Below, piece by piece: positions 1 to 7,608 of a DNA stretch of 8,809 nucleotides (position 1 is the stretch's first letter; every line of letters begins with the position of its first letter). The translations under genes were made by a program, and so were the position numbers. The DNA is taken from positions 9,957-18,765 of the forward strand of contig NZ_LECR01000010.1 of assembly GCF_001602625.1 (NCBI RefSeq), read 5' to 3'. The notes under the pieces are model-generated. The model was given only the letters and a program-made list of their open reading frames with translations. It did not search any database and had not been told where the DNA came from. The stretch is from Sodalis-like endosymbiont of Proechinophthirus fluctus. Its GTDB lineage: Bacteria > Pseudomonadota > Gammaproteobacteria > Enterobacterales > Enterobacteriaceae.

Positions 1-1
1 C

Positions 2-160
2 ACATCTGAGGTGGAGCAGAAGCTGGCCGGGCGTGGGCGGGTGCTGTTGCGCAAGTCGGGTACCGAGCCCATGATTCGCGTCATGGTGGAAGGAGATGAT
101 ACCGAGCAGATCAGCCGGCTGGCACACAAGATTGCGGATGCCGTGAAAGCTGCGGTCTAA
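2..160 (+). CDS. glmM: Phosphoglucosamine mutase, C-terminal end (partial)
   Basis: This is the last 52 codons of GlmM, which converts glucosamine-6-phosphate to glucosamine-1-phosphate in the cytoplasm on the route to UDP-GlcNAc, needed for peptidoglycan and lipopolysaccharide. The visible part holds the C-terminal phosphate-binding signature [15 protein letters not shown] of the phosphohexomutase superfamily, followed by a closing helix ending DAVKAAV and a TAA stop. The catalytic serine loop and metal site lie upstream of the window. The neighbour secG matches the glmM-secG order of enteric bacteria. The reading frame is intact to its expected end. The last 15 or so codons have degraded extra copies just downstream (see the repeat entry). 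Identification is secure from the motif and the context. Confidence 0.95.
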   Translation, partial: TSEVEQKLAGRGRVLLRKSGTEPMIRVMVEGDDTEQISRLAHKIADAVKAAV

Positions 161-255
161 GACACAGGGTTTCTGATGCGGGGATGCCGTGAAAGCCGCA
201 AGCTGGTGCGTAAGATTTTTTAGTGTTGATGCGATTAATGCTGCAGTCTGGGACA
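119..255 (+). repeat. Degenerate tandem copies of the glmM 3' end
   Basis: The end of glmM recurs twice after its stop codon. Bases 137-153 reappear at 183-199 with 16 of 17 identical. Bases 119-133 reappear at 203-217 (11 of 15, all differences transitions). Bases 137-164 reappear at 228-255 (about 21 of 28). Read in the glmM phase, the later copy still gives DAINAAVW against DAVKAAV of the true end, but the segment between 217 and 228 is 7 bases longer and breaks the frame. I infer local tandem duplication followed by decay. Chance similarity is possible for the weaker blocks but unlikely for the 16/17 match. Confidence 0.5.
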
Positions 256-281
256 TACGTGGTGACGCAACGCTGGCGGCT

Positions 282-354
282 GGCCTGCGAAAGGCGGCGG
301 TTTTCACCGTCATTAAGCAAGGCATCAGCGCCCGCTGCGGCTTTAACGCAGGCC
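282..354. repeat. Long imperfect inverted repeat
   Basis: GGCCTGCG at 282-289 is the exact reverse complement of CGCAGGCC at 347-354. The pairing continues inward after a two-base bulge (345-346), with AAAG at 290-293 against CTTT at 341-344, and then weaker GC-rich pairing. It is not followed by a clear T run, so it is not a standard terminator. It could shape the glmM 3' end of the RNA or be a remnant of a repeat. Confidence 0.45.
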
Positions 355-439
355 CTATCCTATAGACTAGCACCGACGTCTAAGTAGCGAACGCTATTGG
401 CATTTTTTTCGAAAACGGTCAGCCAGCCGTAAAATACCC

Positions 440-468
440 TTGCACGTAAGAGGTGCCTTGGTTAATAT
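440..468 (+). promoter_or_regulatory. Sigma70-type promoter for secG
   Basis: A -35 box TTGCAC (440-445) and a -10 box TAATAT (463-468) are separated by exactly 17 bases. This predicts a start near 475 and a leader of about 85 bases before secG. It is the best promoter match in the gap and lies directly upstream of the gene. It probably also serves the leucine tRNA, since I see no promoter between secG and that tRNA. Confidence 0.7.
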
Positions 469-559
469 TCATACCCGCTTTAGTCGGTGAAGCTAGGTGC
501 CATGTTGTGGGTTGCAACAGCTTAAAGTGTAGTGGTAGCTATGAGGATACTGAAAGATT

Positions 560-892
560 ATGTACCAAATTCTGTTAGTTATATTCCTATTGGTAGCAGT
601 CAGCCTAGTTGCGCTGATCATGCTGCAACAAGGTAAAGGTGCTGATATGGGAGTCTCGTTCGGTGCAGGTGCCTCTGGCACCCTGTTCGGTTCAAGCGGT
701 TCCGGTAACTTCATGACCTGTATGACGGCCATGCTGGCGGCGCTGTTTTTCGTTCTCAGCCTGGTGCTAGGCAATCTGAGCACAATCATGATCAACAAAG
801 GCACCCAGTGGGATAATTTGAGCCAGGCTCAGCAGGCGGATAAGGCACTAGTCGGAGCGCCGGCAAAACCGGGTAACAATATTCCACAGTAA
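560..892 (+). CDS. secG: SecG, subunit of the SecYEG protein translocase
   Basis: SecG is the small inner-membrane subunit of the SecYEG channel that assists SecA-driven export of unfolded proteins. The 110-residue product has the expected architecture: a first membrane helix (about residues 2-22), a glycine-rich cytoplasmic loop with QQGKGADMG and the signature TLFGSSGSGNF, a second membrane helix (about 55-75) and a polar tail ending APAKPGNNIPQ. Length and ends match E. coli SecG. The start is ATG at 560. A GAGGA element at 543-547 is placed 12 bases upstream, somewhat far, so translation may be moderate. Residue 54, in the MTRMTA segment of E. coli as I recall it, is cysteine here (MTCMTA). 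The gene is followed after 58 bases by the leucine tRNA and probably shares its transcript. Confidence 0.96.
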   Translation: MYQILLVIFLLVAVSLVALIMLQQGKGADMGVSFGAGASGTLFGSSGSGNFMTCMTAMLAALFFVLSLVLGNLSTIMINKGTQWDNLSQAQQADKALVGAPAKPGNNIPQ

Positions 893-950
893 GCGTTAAG
901 CATTGCCATGCTAGGGTAATGAAACAGCGGTGTGAGGGCCGATAGAAAGT

Positions 951-1037
951 GCCGAGGTGGTGGAATTGGTAGACACTCTACCTTGAGGTGGTAGTGCCCG
1001 ATTGGGCTTACGGGTTCAAGTCCCGTCCTCGGTACCA
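951..1037 (+). tRNA. leuU: tRNA-Leu (anticodon GAG)
   Basis: An 87-base class II tRNA with encoded CCA. The acceptor arm GCCGAGG pairs with CCTCGGT at the 3' end. The anticodon stem CTACC/GGTAG (978-982, 990-994) encloses the loop TTGAGGT with anticodon GAG at 985-987, which reads CUC and CUU leucine codons. The long variable arm (TGCCC, GGGC) is typical of leucine tRNAs, and the T arm GGGTTCAAGTCCC is canonical. Compared with E. coli leuU as I remember it, the base between the D and anticodon stems (977, position 26) is T rather than G. It sits directly after secG as in enteric bacteria. Confidence 0.97.
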
Positions 1038-1052
1038 ATCCCTAGAGATAAC

Positions 1053-1081
1053 TTGCTTTTTCAGGGTTACCAGCGTAGTAT
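1053..1081 (+). promoter_or_regulatory. Sigma70-type promoter for the initiator tRNA and nusA-infB operon
   Basis: The -35 box TTGCTT (1053-1058) and -10 box TAGTAT (1076-1081) have a 17-base spacer, predicting a start near 1088, about ten bases before the mature tRNA 5' end. In E. coli the metY promoter drives metY together with rimP-nusA-infB, and the same arrangement is likely here. The assignment rests on box match, spacing and position. Confidence 0.65.
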
Positions 1082-1097
1082 TTACAGTGTTTTCATA

Positions 1098-1174
<77 letters not shown>

Positions 1175-1247
1175 CATTCCCTTAGAGCACTTTTTCAAAT
1201 ATGCTGTTTTGTAGGCGTTGTGTTTATCCTCACAGGAGTTTCGAAAA

Positions 1248-1358
1248 ATGATTCTTCTGGAATGGTTTCAAACCCGCCTGCTGTTTACAGGGTCCAGTCA
1301 CTTAGCGCCCCGGATTTTCGGGGCTTTTTGTTATTTCACTGCAGTAATACCGGGCTAA
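1248..1358 (+). CDS. Possible 36-residue leader peptide (uncertain)
   Basis: A short frame begins with ATG at 1248, preceded by AGGAG at 1234-1238 nine bases upstream, and ends with a TAA inside the second terminator hairpin. It starts [13 protein letters not shown] and its codons run straight through the first terminator stem, so translation would open that hairpin. I do not recognise the peptide and it has no repeated control codons. It may be a chance frame: part of it is terminator sequence, and the region is transcribed from a tRNA promoter. Confidence 0.2.
   Translation: MILLEWFQTRLLFTGSSHLAPRIFGAFCYFTAVIPG
1307..1329 (+). terminator. Intrinsic terminator after the initiator tRNA (first of two)
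   Basis: A GCCCCG/CGGGGC stem (1307-1312, 1319-1324) with a six-base loop is followed by five T. It lies between the initiator tRNA and rimP. It should end most tRNA transcripts while some read through into the nusA operon, as described for the E. coli locus. Confidence 0.85.
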
Positions 1359-1372
1359 TAAGCCCTTTTTTT
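1352..1372 (+). terminator. Intrinsic terminator directly before rimP (second of two)
   Basis: A GGGCT/AGCCC stem (1352-1356, 1361-1365) with loop AATA is followed by seven T (1366-1372). Its T run ends 17 bases before the chosen rimP start. Tandem terminators at this point fit a locus where NusA, encoded downstream, influences how much transcription passes into its own operon. Confidence 0.85.
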
Positions 1373-1389
1373 ATGTCATGGGGGTAGCT

Positions 1390-1842
1390 TTGTCCACATT
1401 GGAACAAAAATTGACAGAGATGATCAAGGCACCCGTGGAAGCCCTGGGATTCGAGCTAGTAGTTATTAAATTTATTCGTGGCCGCAAGTCGACGCTGCGC
1501 ATTTATATCGATAGTGACGAGGGCATCACCATTGATGATTGTGCTGATGTAAGCCACCAGATCAGCGCAGTACTGGACGTCGAAGACCTTATCTCCGTGG
1601 ACTATAGCCTTGAAGTCTCATCACCGGGCCTGGACCGTCCGCTGTTTACCGCCGCACATTATCGCCAATTTACCGGTAGCTACGTCAGCGTAGCACTCCA
1701 TATCGCGGTGAAAAATCGCCGTAAATGGCAGGGGATCATCAAAGCGGTTGATGGTGACATAATCACCGTGATGGTGGAAGGAAAAGATGAAGTGTTCGCT
1801 TTGAACAATATCCAGAAAGCGAACCTGGTACCCCGCTTTTAA
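1390..1842 (+). CDS. rimP: Ribosome maturation factor RimP
   Basis: RimP binds the free 30S subunit and is needed for its maturation in the cytoplasm. The product has the family's N-terminal alpha/beta domain, with [13 protein letters not shown] and [13 protein letters not shown], and a C-terminal Sm-like barrel containing [14 protein letters not shown] and ending [16 protein letters not shown] chose TTG at 1390, giving [12 protein letters not shown] and exactly 150 residues, the E. coli length. The in-frame ATG at 1378 lies just after the terminator T run without a ribosome binding site, while the G run at 1380-1384 can serve the TTG. Relative to E. coli from memory, G25 and E27 in LVGIEF are V and K here, and P67 of VEDP is L. 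nusA follows after 21 bases. Confidence 0.94.
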   Translation: MSTLEQKLTEMIKAPVEALGFELVVIKFIRGRKSTLRIYIDSDEGITIDDCADVSHQISAVLDVEDLISVDYSLEVSSPGLDRPLFTAAHYRQFTGSYVSVALHIAVKNRRKWQGIIKAVDGDIITVMVEGKDEVFALNNIQKANLVPRF

Positions 1843-1863
1843 CGTTTTACTGAGGCAACTAGG

Positions 1864-3351
1864 ATGAATAAAGAAATTCTGGCTGTTGTTGAGGCAGTGT
1901 CCAACGAGAAAGCCGTCCCTCGAGAAAAGATTTTCGAGGCGCTAGAGACGGCACTGGCCACGGCAACGAAGAAAAAATACGAACAGGAAATCGAAGTTCG
2001 CGTCAACATCAACCGTAAGTCAGGGTATTTCGATACCTTTCGCCGTTGGCTCATCGTGGATGAAGTGACCCAGCCCACCCGTGAAATCACCCTGGATGCA
2101 GCACAGCTTGACGACCCTGAAGCACAGCTTGGTGACTACATCGAAGATAAAATTGAATCGGTGGTGTTTGATCGTATTACTACCCAGACCGCCAAGCAAG
2201 TTATCGTCCAAAAAGTGCGTGAAGCCGAGCGAGCGATGGTGGTCGATCAGTTCCGAAGTCATGAAGGTGAGATAGTTACCGGCGTGGTGAAAAAAGTTAA
2301 CCGGGACAGTATCAGTCTGGATTTGGGCAGCAATGCCGAAGCGGTGATCGGCCGCGAAGATATGCTGCCGCGTGAAAACTTCCGTCCCGGCGACCGTATT
2401 CGCGGCGTATTATATTCTGTGCGTCCGGAAGCCCGCGGGGCGCAGCTGTTTGTCAGCCGGTCGCGGCCGGAGATGCTGGTAGAGCTATTCCGCATTGAAG
2501 TGCCAGAAATCGGCGAAGAAGTGATTGAAATCAAGGCTACCGCACGCGATCCTGGCTCACGGGCGAAAATCGCAGTGAAGACCAATGACAAACGTATTGA
2601 TCCTGTCGGCGCCTGCGTTGGCATGCGCGGCGCCCGCGTCCAGGCTGTGTCCAGCGAATTGGGCGGTGAACGCATCGATATCGTGCTATGGGATGACAAC
2701 CCAGCCCAGTTCGTTATTAACGCCATGGCCCCTGCCGATGTCTCTTCCATCGTGGTGGACGAGGACAAACACACCATGGATATCGCGGTAGAAGCAGGCA
2801 ATCTTGCCCAGTCTATCGGCCGCAACGGACAAAACGTCCGGCTGGCTTCTCAGCTTAGCGGCTGGGAGCTGAACGTAATGACGGTAGAGGATCTGCAAGC
2901 AAAACATCAGGCTGAAGACCATGCGACCATAGATACCTTTACCCGCAATCTGTATATCGATGAAGAGTTCGCTACGGTATTGGTGGAGGAAGGTTTCTCC
3001 TCTCTTGAGGAACTGGCCTACGTACCGATAAATGAACTGCTGGAAATTGAAGGGCTCGATGAAGAAACGGTGGAAGCGCTGCGTGAACGGGCGAAGAATG
3101 CGCTGACCACGATTGCCCTAGCACAGGAAGAGAATCGCGGCGTGGGCGTACCGGATGAAGACCTGTTGGGTCTTCCTGAACTTGAGCACGACATGGCGTT
3201 CAAGCTGGCAGCGCGTGGTATTTGTAGGCTGGAAGATCTTGCCGAACAGGGTGTCGACGACCTATCAGATATTGAAGGGCTGGGTAGTGAAAAAGCCGGC
3301 GAGCTGATTATGGCCGCGCGCAATATTTGCTGGTTTGGCGACAACGCGTAA
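1864..3351 (+). CDS. nusA: Transcription elongation/termination factor NusA
   Basis: NusA binds RNA polymerase and nascent RNA, promoting pausing and intrinsic termination and taking part in Nus-dependent antitermination, including on rRNA operons. The 495 residues match E. coli in length and domain order: the polymerase-binding N-terminal domain (about 1-130), an S1 RNA-binding domain (about 135-200, starting [14 protein letters not shown]), KH1 with its GMRG loop at 253-256, KH2 with GRNG at 319-322, and two acidic C-terminal repeats (about 364-424 and 439-490, ending [11 protein letters not shown]). The second repeats are characteristic of gammaproteobacterial NusA. ATG at 1864 has GAGG at 1852-1855, eight bases away. 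The gene ends with tandem TAA stops. It is in one operon with rimP and infB. No defect is seen. Confidence 0.98.
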   Translation: MNKEILAVVEAVSNEKAVPREKIFEALETALATATKKKYEQEIEVRVNINRKSGYFDTFRRWLIVDEVTQPTREITLDAAQLDDPEAQLGDYIEDKIESVVFDRITTQTAKQVIVQKVREAERAMVVDQFRSHEGEIVTGVVKKVNRDSISLDLGSNAEAVIGREDMLPRENFRPGDRIRGVLYSVRPEARGAQLFVSRSRPEMLVELFRIEVPEIGEEVIEIKATARDPGSRAKIAVKTNDKRIDPVGACVGMRGARVQAVSSELGGERIDIVLWDDNPAQFVINAMAPADVSSIVVDEDKHTMDIAVEAGNLAQSIGRNGQNVRLASQLSGWELNVMTVEDLQAKHQAEDHATIDTFTRNLYIDEEFATVLVEEGFSSLEELAYVPINELLEIEGLDEETVEALRERAKNALTTIALAQEENRGVGVPDEDLLGLPELEHDMAFKLAARGICRLEDLAEQGVDDLSDIEGLGSEKAGELIMAARNICWFGDNA

Positions 3352-3376
3352 TAAACTGTAGCAGGAAAGGAACAGC

Positions 3377-6061
3377 ATGACAGATGTAACTATAAGATCG
3401 CTCGCCGCAGAAATACAGACTTCGGTCGATCGCCTGGTACAGCAATTTGCTGATGCAGGTATTGATAAAACCGCAGTAGATTCTGTGACCCAGCAGGAAA
3501 AAGAAACCTTACTGGCTTACCTGAACCGCGATCGCGGAGCGCCGCCCAATAAATTAACTTTGCAGCGCAAAACGCGCAGCACCTTGAATATTCCCAGCAC
3601 CGGAGGTAAAAGTAAGTCGGTGCAAATCGAAGTGCGCAAGAAGTGCACCTATGTGCAACGCGATCTACAGGCGCAAGAGCGGGCTGAAGCGGAAGAACAG
3701 GCCCGTCACGAAGCGGAAGTGCTGGCTCAGCAGCAAGCCCAACGTGACGCCGAAGAAAAGGCAAAACGCGTGGCCGAAGAGAAGGCCAAGCGTGAGACCG
3801 ATGAACAAGCGAAACGTATGGCAGCGGAAAGTGATAAATTGACTAACCAGCAGACCAACACTATGACCAAGTCACCACAGGCGGCTGAAAAAGCTCGCCG
3901 TGAAGCCAAATCCGCGGAGCTAAGACGCAAAGCAGAAGAGGAAATGCGTCGCAAAGTCGAAGAAAAGGCTCGCCAGGTCGTGGAAGAAGTGCGTCGTATA
4001 GCCGAAGAACGCGGCGGTACCTGGGATAACGCGCCTGAGCCAGCGGAGGAAGATATCACCGATTACCACGTCACGACCTCCCATCACGCCCGGGAAGCTG
4101 AAGATGAAAACGATCGTAAAGTGGAAGGTGATCGTCGCAGCCGCGCCCGAGGTGGTAAAACTACTAAGCAGAAGAAGACCAGCCGTTTGTCTGAATCAAA
4201 GGCTGATCGCGAAGAAGCTCGCGCCGTGGGTCGTGGCAGCAAGAGCAAGCGTAAACCTAGCACCTTAATGCAGGGCTTTAACAAACCAGCACAAGCGGTG
4301 AACCGTAATGTGATCATCGGCGAAACCATCACCGTAGCGGAATTGGCCAACAAAATGGCGGTGAAAGGCTCTCAAGTCATTAAAGCAATGATGAAGATGG
4401 GCGCTATGGCGACCATCAACCAGGTGATCGATCAGGAAACCGCGCAACTGGTGGCGGAAGAGATGGGCCACAAGGTAGTTTTGCGCCGTGAGAACGAGCT
4501 GGAAGAGTCGGTGATGTCCGATCGCGATACTGGAAGCTCCGCCACCGCGGAATCCCGCGCACCGGTAGTGACAATCATGGGCCACGTCGACCACGGTAAA
4601 ACCTCGCTCCTGGACTATATCCGCTCTACCAAGGTGGCAGCAGGCGAGGCCGGAGGCATTACCCAGCATATCGGCGCCTATCATGTGGAAACCGATAACG
4701 GCATGATAACCTTCCTTGATACCCCAGGGCATGCGGCTTTTACCGCAATGCGCGCCCGCGGTGCGCAGGCGACGGATATCGTGGTGCTGGTGGTGGCTGC
4801 CGATGACGGCGTGATGCCGCAGACTATCGAAGCTATCCAGCATGCCAAAGCGGCCAAAGTACCGGTAGTGGTAGCGGTTAACAAGATCGATAAGCTGGAA
4901 GCAGATCCGGATCGGGTAAAGAATGAACTGACCAAATACGATGTCATTCCAGAAGAGTGGGGCGGTGAAAGCCAGTTCGTGCATGTTTCCGCTAAATCTG
5001 GCGAGGGTATTGACGAACTGCTGGACGCCATCTTACTACAGGCAGAAGTTCTGGAGCTGAAAGCGATCCGCAACGGCATGGCCAGCGGTATCGTCATCGA
5101 ATCCTTCCTGGACAAGGGCCGTGGCCCGGTCGCGACCGTGCTGGTACGTGAAGGTACCCTGAATCGGGGTGACGTTGTCCTATGCGGTTTTGAGTACGGC
5201 CGCGTGCGCGCCATGCTCGATGAAGTAGGCCTTGATGTGACTTCTGCCGGCCCGTCGATACCGGTCGAGATCCTTGGTCTGTCCGGGGTGCCGGCCGCCG
5301 GTGATGAAGCGATGGTGGTGCGCGACGAGAAGAAAGCTCGTGAAGTTGCACTGTATCGTCAAGGTAAGTTCCGCGAAGTCAAACTGGCGCGCCAACAGAA
5401 GTCCAACCTGGAAAACATGTTCGCTAATATGACCGAAGGTGAAGTATCTGAGCTGAACATCATGCTAAAGTCTGACGTACAGGGTTCCACCGAAGCCATC
5501 ATCGACGCGCTGGAGAATTTGTCCAGAGACGAGGTGAAGGTAAGGATTGTCGGCGCGGGCGTGGGCGGTATTACTGAGACCGACGCGACGCTGGCGGCAG
5601 CTTCCAACGCCATTCTGCTAGGCTTTAACGTGCGTGCCGATGCATCCGCTCGCCGCATCATCGAAGCAGAGAACCTGGATCTGCGCTATTACTCGGTCAT
5701 CTATGATTTGATCGATGAAGTCAAACAGGCGATGAGCGGCATGCTGGCACCAGAATACAAACAGGAAATCATCGGCCTGGCGGAAGTGCGTGATGTGTTC
5801 CGTTCACCGAAATTCAGCGCTATCGCCGGCTGTATGGTGATGGAAGGCGTGGTGAAGCGTCATAACAAAATCCGTGTGCTGCGTGAAAACGTGGTGATCT
5901 ACGAAGGTGAGCTGGAATCTCTGCGCCGCTTTAAAGATGACGTCAACGAAGTGCGTAATGGCATGGAGTGTGGCATAGGTGTGAAGAACTACAACGACGT
6001 GCGCTCAGGCGACGTGATCGAAGTCTTTGAAACCATCGAGATCCAGCGTATCATTTCCTGA
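3377..6061 (+). CDS. infB: Translation initiation factor IF-2
   Basis: IF2 is the GTPase that places formylmethionyl initiator tRNA in the 30S P site and promotes 50S joining. The 894 residues begin with the small IF2 N-terminal domain, followed by a charged Glu/Lys/Ala-rich helical linker with repeats such as EEKAKR (about 95-215) and a second N-terminal domain near 310-360 ([27 protein letters not shown]). The G domain has G1 GHVDHGKT at 402-409, DTPGH at 448-452 with the catalytic His452, and NKID at 502-505. C-terminal domains II, III and the fMet-binding domain end at IEIQRIIS. E. coli makes shorter forms from internal starts; here codon 155 is TTG and codon 163 ATG. Residue 90 is cysteine in RKKCTYV and residue 507 leucine after NKIDK, positions I recall as Arg and Pro in E. 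coli. AGGAAAGGA precedes the ATG. Confidence 0.98.
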   Translation: MTDVTIRSLAAEIQTSVDRLVQQFADAGIDKTAVDSVTQQEKETLLAYLNRDRGAPPNKLTLQRKTRSTLNIPSTGGKSKSVQIEVRKKCTYVQRDLQAQERAEAEEQARHEAEVLAQQQAQRDAEEKAKRVAEEKAKRETDEQAKRMAAESDKLTNQQTNTMTKSPQAAEKARREAKSAELRRKAEEEMRRKVEEKARQVVEEVRRIAEERGGTWDNAPEPAEEDITDYHVTTSHHAREAEDENDRKVEGDRRSRARGGKTTKQKKTSRLSESKADREEARAVGRGSKSKRKPSTLMQGFNKPAQAVNRNVIIGETITVAELANKMAVKGSQVIKAMMKMGAMATINQVIDQETAQLVAEEMGHKVVLRRENELEESVMSDRDTGSSATAESRAPVVTIMGHVDHGKTSLLDYIRSTKVAAGEAGGITQHIGAYHVETDNGMITFLDTPGHAAFTAMRARGAQATDIVVLVVAADDGVMPQTIEAIQHAKAAKVPVVVAVNKIDKLEADPDRVKNELTKYDVIPEEWGGESQFVHVSAKSGEGIDELLDAILLQAEVLELKAIRNGMASGIVIESFLDKGRGPVATVLVREGTLNRGDVVLCGFEYGRVRAMLDEVGLDVTSAGPSIPVEILGLSGVPAAGDEAMVVRDEKKAREVALYRQGKFREVKLARQQKSNLENMFANMTEGEVSELNIMLKSDVQGSTEAIIDALENLSRDEVKVRIVGAGVGGITETDATLAAASNAILLGFNVRADASARRIIEAENLDLRYYSVIYDLIDEVKQAMSGMLAPEYKQEIIGLAEVRDVFRSPKFSAIAGCMVMEGVVKRHNKIRVLRENVVIYEGELESLRRFKDDVNEVRNGMECGIGVKNYNDVRSGDVIEVFETIEIQRIIS
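3826..3865 (+). promoter_or_regulatory. Probable internal translation starts for short IF2 forms
   Basis: In E. coli, IF2-beta begins at an internal GTG and a third form at an ATG a few codons later. At the matching place here, GGAAAG (3826-3831) lies seven bases before a TTG codon (3839-3841), and the ATG codon remains at 3863-3865. Both are in frame with infB. Production of both short forms is inferred from this alignment and from the binding-site spacing. Confidence 0.5.
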
Positions 6062-6074
6062 TAACGCGTTATCA
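6059..6074. repeat. Perfect 16-base palindrome at the infB stop
   Basis: TGATAACGCGTTATCA at 6059-6074 equals its own reverse complement, and its first three bases are the infB stop codon. It has no T run and so is not an intrinsic terminator. In RNA it could form a short stem; in DNA it could be a dyad protein site. No function is assigned. Confidence 0.6.
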
Positions 6075-6093
6075 TCAGCCCATATAACAGAGA

Positions 6094-6111
6094 GGGCGCG
6101 GAGCGTCGCCC
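6094..6111 (+). other. Small GC-rich hairpin between infB and rbfA
   Basis: GGGCG (6094-6098) pairs with CGCCC (6107-6111) around an eight-base loop. No T run follows, so it is more likely an RNA-stability or processing element than a terminator. It ends 24 bases before rbfA. Confidence 0.4.
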
Positions 6112-6135
6112 CCCTGCTTGTCTGGAGAATTTACC

Positions 6136-6540
6136 ATGGCCAAAGAATATAGCCGCACCCAACGCGTCGCGCAGGAGATGCAAAAGGAAATCGCCATCAT
6201 CCTGCAGCGCGAAATCAAAGATCCTCGCGTCGGCATGGCGACGGTGTCCGGTGTTGATGTCTCACGCGATCTGGCTTATGCTAAAGTGTTCGTCACTTTT
6301 TTGAGTGACAATACCTCCGAACAGGTAAAAACCGGCGTCCAGGCACTCCAGGATGCGGCGGGTTTTATTCGTAGCCTGCTGGGAAAAGCCATGCGCTTAC
6401 GTGTAGTGCCGGAGCTGACGTTCGCCTACGATAATTCTCTGGTGGAAGGCATGCGGATGGCTAACCTGGTCAGCCAGGTCTTACAAAACGATCGCCTGTG
6501 CCGCGGCACAGGTCAGGCGGACGATGAAAGCAGCGGATAA
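6136..6540 (+). CDS. rbfA: Ribosome-binding factor A
   Basis: RbfA is a small KH-type cold-shock protein that binds the free 30S subunit and helps process the 5' end of 16S rRNA. The 134-residue product shows the family core: [22 protein letters not shown] near the start, [15 protein letters not shown], and [21 protein letters not shown] followed by [11 protein letters not shown]. The last 15 or so residues ([16 protein letters not shown]) are variable, as in the family. I use ATG at 6136, giving MAKEYSR, because GGAG at 6123-6126 sits nine bases before it and it matches the E. coli start. A TTG at 6118 would add six residues without support. truB follows after nine bases, so the two are probably translationally linked. 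Confidence 0.96.
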   Translation: MAKEYSRTQRVAQEMQKEIAIILQREIKDPRVGMATVSGVDVSRDLAYAKVFVTFLSDNTSEQVKTGVQALQDAAGFIRSLLGKAMRLRVVPELTFAYDNSLVEGMRMANLVSQVLQNDRLCRGTGQADDESSG

Positions 6541-6549
6541 GGAAGATTG

Positions 6550-7491
6550 ATGAGCCGTCCAAGTCGCCGTGGCCGTGATATCGACGGTATCGTCTTGCTG
6601 GATAAACCGCTCGGCCTTTCGTCCAATGATCTGTTGCAAAAGGTGAAACGGCTATTTCTCGCCAACAGAGCTGGGCATACCGGTGCGTTGGATCCGCTAG
6701 CGACCGGCATGCTGCCCGTCTGCCTGGGCGAAGCGACCAAGTTTTCCCAGCATCTGCTGGAGGCCGATAAACGCTACCGGGTGACCGCTCGGTTCGGCGA
6801 GCGTACCGATACCTCCGATGCCGAGGGTCAGACGGTCAGCGTTCGGCCAGTATCGCTGGACCAGGCGCGGCTAGAGGCGGCGCTGAACTACTTCCGCGGC
6901 GAAAGCAGCCAGGTGCCGTCGATGTTTTCGGCGCTGAAGCACCAGGGGCGTCCGCTGTATGAGTACGCGCGCAAAGGCGTTACGGTAGAACGCAAGGCGC
7001 GCTCTATCCACGTATACGATTTGCAGTTACACCACTGGGATCTGACAGAGGTGGAACTAGAAATTCATTGCTCCAAAGGCACCTATATTCGTACCATTAT
7101 CGACGATTTAGGTGAAAGTCTCGGCTGTGGCGCACACGTCACGGCGCTGCGTCGGCTGGCAGTCTCCTGCTACCCCACTGAGCGTATGGTAACGCTTGCG
7201 GAGCTGCAGGCTATTGCCACCGCCAGGCCGGAGGCGCCGGAAACCCTAGCACAGCTGGATGCGTTGCTGTTGCCGATAGACAGCGCGGTAGCGGATATGC
7301 CAGTGGTTAATTTGTCGTCTGATATCGCTACGCGGGTATGGCTCGGGCAAACGATAGCGGTTACAGCGCAGCTGCAGGCTGGTCTGGTACGTCTGACCGA
7401 GGGGGACGACGGGAGCTTTATCGGCATCGGCGAAATTGCCGTGCCAGGATGGCTGACGCCGCGCCGCCTGATAGCGGAACCGCGTGCCTGA
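6550..7491 (+). CDS. truB: tRNA pseudouridine-55 synthase TruB
   Basis: TruB isomerises uridine 55 in the T loop of nearly all tRNAs to pseudouridine and also acts as a tRNA folding chaperone. The 313-residue product carries the catalytic motif [15 protein letters not shown] with nucleophile Asp48, the [20 protein letters not shown] segment, the active-site strand [16 protein letters not shown], and a C-terminal PUA-like domain (about 250-313) with [19 protein letters not shown]. The start is ATG at 6550 ([10 protein letters not shown]), with AAGGA at 6539-6543 overlapping the end of rbfA. A TTG one codon earlier is less likely. The C-terminal third diverges from E. coli more than the catalytic part does, which is usual for this gene. 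It closes the nusA-infB cluster. Confidence 0.96.
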   Translation: MSRPSRRGRDIDGIVLLDKPLGLSSNDLLQKVKRLFLANRAGHTGALDPLATGMLPVCLGEATKFSQHLLEADKRYRVTARFGERTDTSDAEGQTVSVRPVSLDQARLEAALNYFRGESSQVPSMFSALKHQGRPLYEYARKGVTVERKARSIHVYDLQLHHWDLTEVELEIHCSKGTYIRTIIDDLGESLGCGAHVTALRRLAVSCYPTERMVTLAELQAIATARPEAPETLAQLDALLLPIDSAVADMPVVNLSSDIATRVWLGQTIAVTAQLQAGLVRLTEGDDGSFIGIGEIAVPGWLTPRRLIAEPRA

Positions 7492-7504
7492 TCATGTAAT
7501 CGCC

Positions 7505-7533
7505 TTGCGATCAGCAGTGGTTGGGAGTAGAAT
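7505..7533 (+). promoter_or_regulatory. Sigma70-type promoter for rpsO
   Basis: The -35 box TTGCGA (7505-7510) and -10 box TAGAAT (7528-7533) are 17 bases apart, immediately after truB. The predicted start is near 7540, giving a leader of about 70 bases. In E. coli rpsO has its own strong promoter at the same place. Confidence 0.7.
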
Positions 7534-7539
7534 GGCGCG

Positions 7540-7608
7540 GCTTATGGAGAAGGTGGCTGAATTAGGGATCGTCGCCCATCTATTTCACAATCATTTTGGA
7601 GTATTATA
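7540..7608 (+). promoter_or_regulatory. rpsO leader, possible S15 translational operator
   Basis: The leader contains a wobble-rich possible stem between GGTGGC (7552-7557) and GTCGCC (7571-7576), then an A/T-rich stretch and the ribosome binding site GGAG (7598-7601), seven bases before ATG. In E. coli, S15 represses its own translation by stabilising a pseudoknot that overlaps the binding site. I cannot establish an equivalent pseudoknot by eye, so the regulatory role is inferred from the gene. Confidence 0.35.

Larger units (their letters stand above)
161..559. other. Gene-free gap between glmM and secG
   Basis: About 400 bases hold no coding region I can support. In order it contains the decayed glmM-end copies (to about 255), a long imperfect inverted repeat (282-354), a small TAGC/GCTA inverted repeat at 385-396 followed six bases later by a run of seven T (403-409) that could be a weak glmM terminator, the secG promoter (440-468) and the secG leader. 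A frame on the minus strand (320 to 111) is open but overlaps glmM and has no recognisable protein features. Confidence 0.6.

Noticed and set aside
493..804. 103-codon minus-strand frame overlapping secG
   Set aside because: It covers the secG coding region and its leader in the opposite sense. SecG itself is a clear full-length match.
1378..1389. ATG at 1378 as the rimP start
   Set aside because: It follows a terminator T run, has no ribosome binding site, and would add four residues not found in the family. TTG at 1390 gives the family length.
1411..1416. TTGACA inside rimP as a -35 promoter box
   Set aside because: No acceptable -10 box lies 15-19 bases downstream, and the site is within coding sequence.
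2259..2825. 188-codon open frame on the minus strand within nusA
   Set aside because: It is antisense to the S1 and KH domains of NusA, very rich in Ser, Arg and Thr, and has no plausible start context.
4265..4984. 239-codon open frame on the minus strand within infB
   Set aside because: It lies wholly inside the well-supported IF2 G-domain coding sequence. Its translation is rich in His and Arg with no recognisable domain, as expected from the antisense of a high-GC coding region.
6118..6135. TTG at 6118 as the rbfA start, and similarly TTG at 6547 for truB
   Set aside because: In both cases a nearby ATG has a properly spaced binding site and matches the known protein N-terminus.
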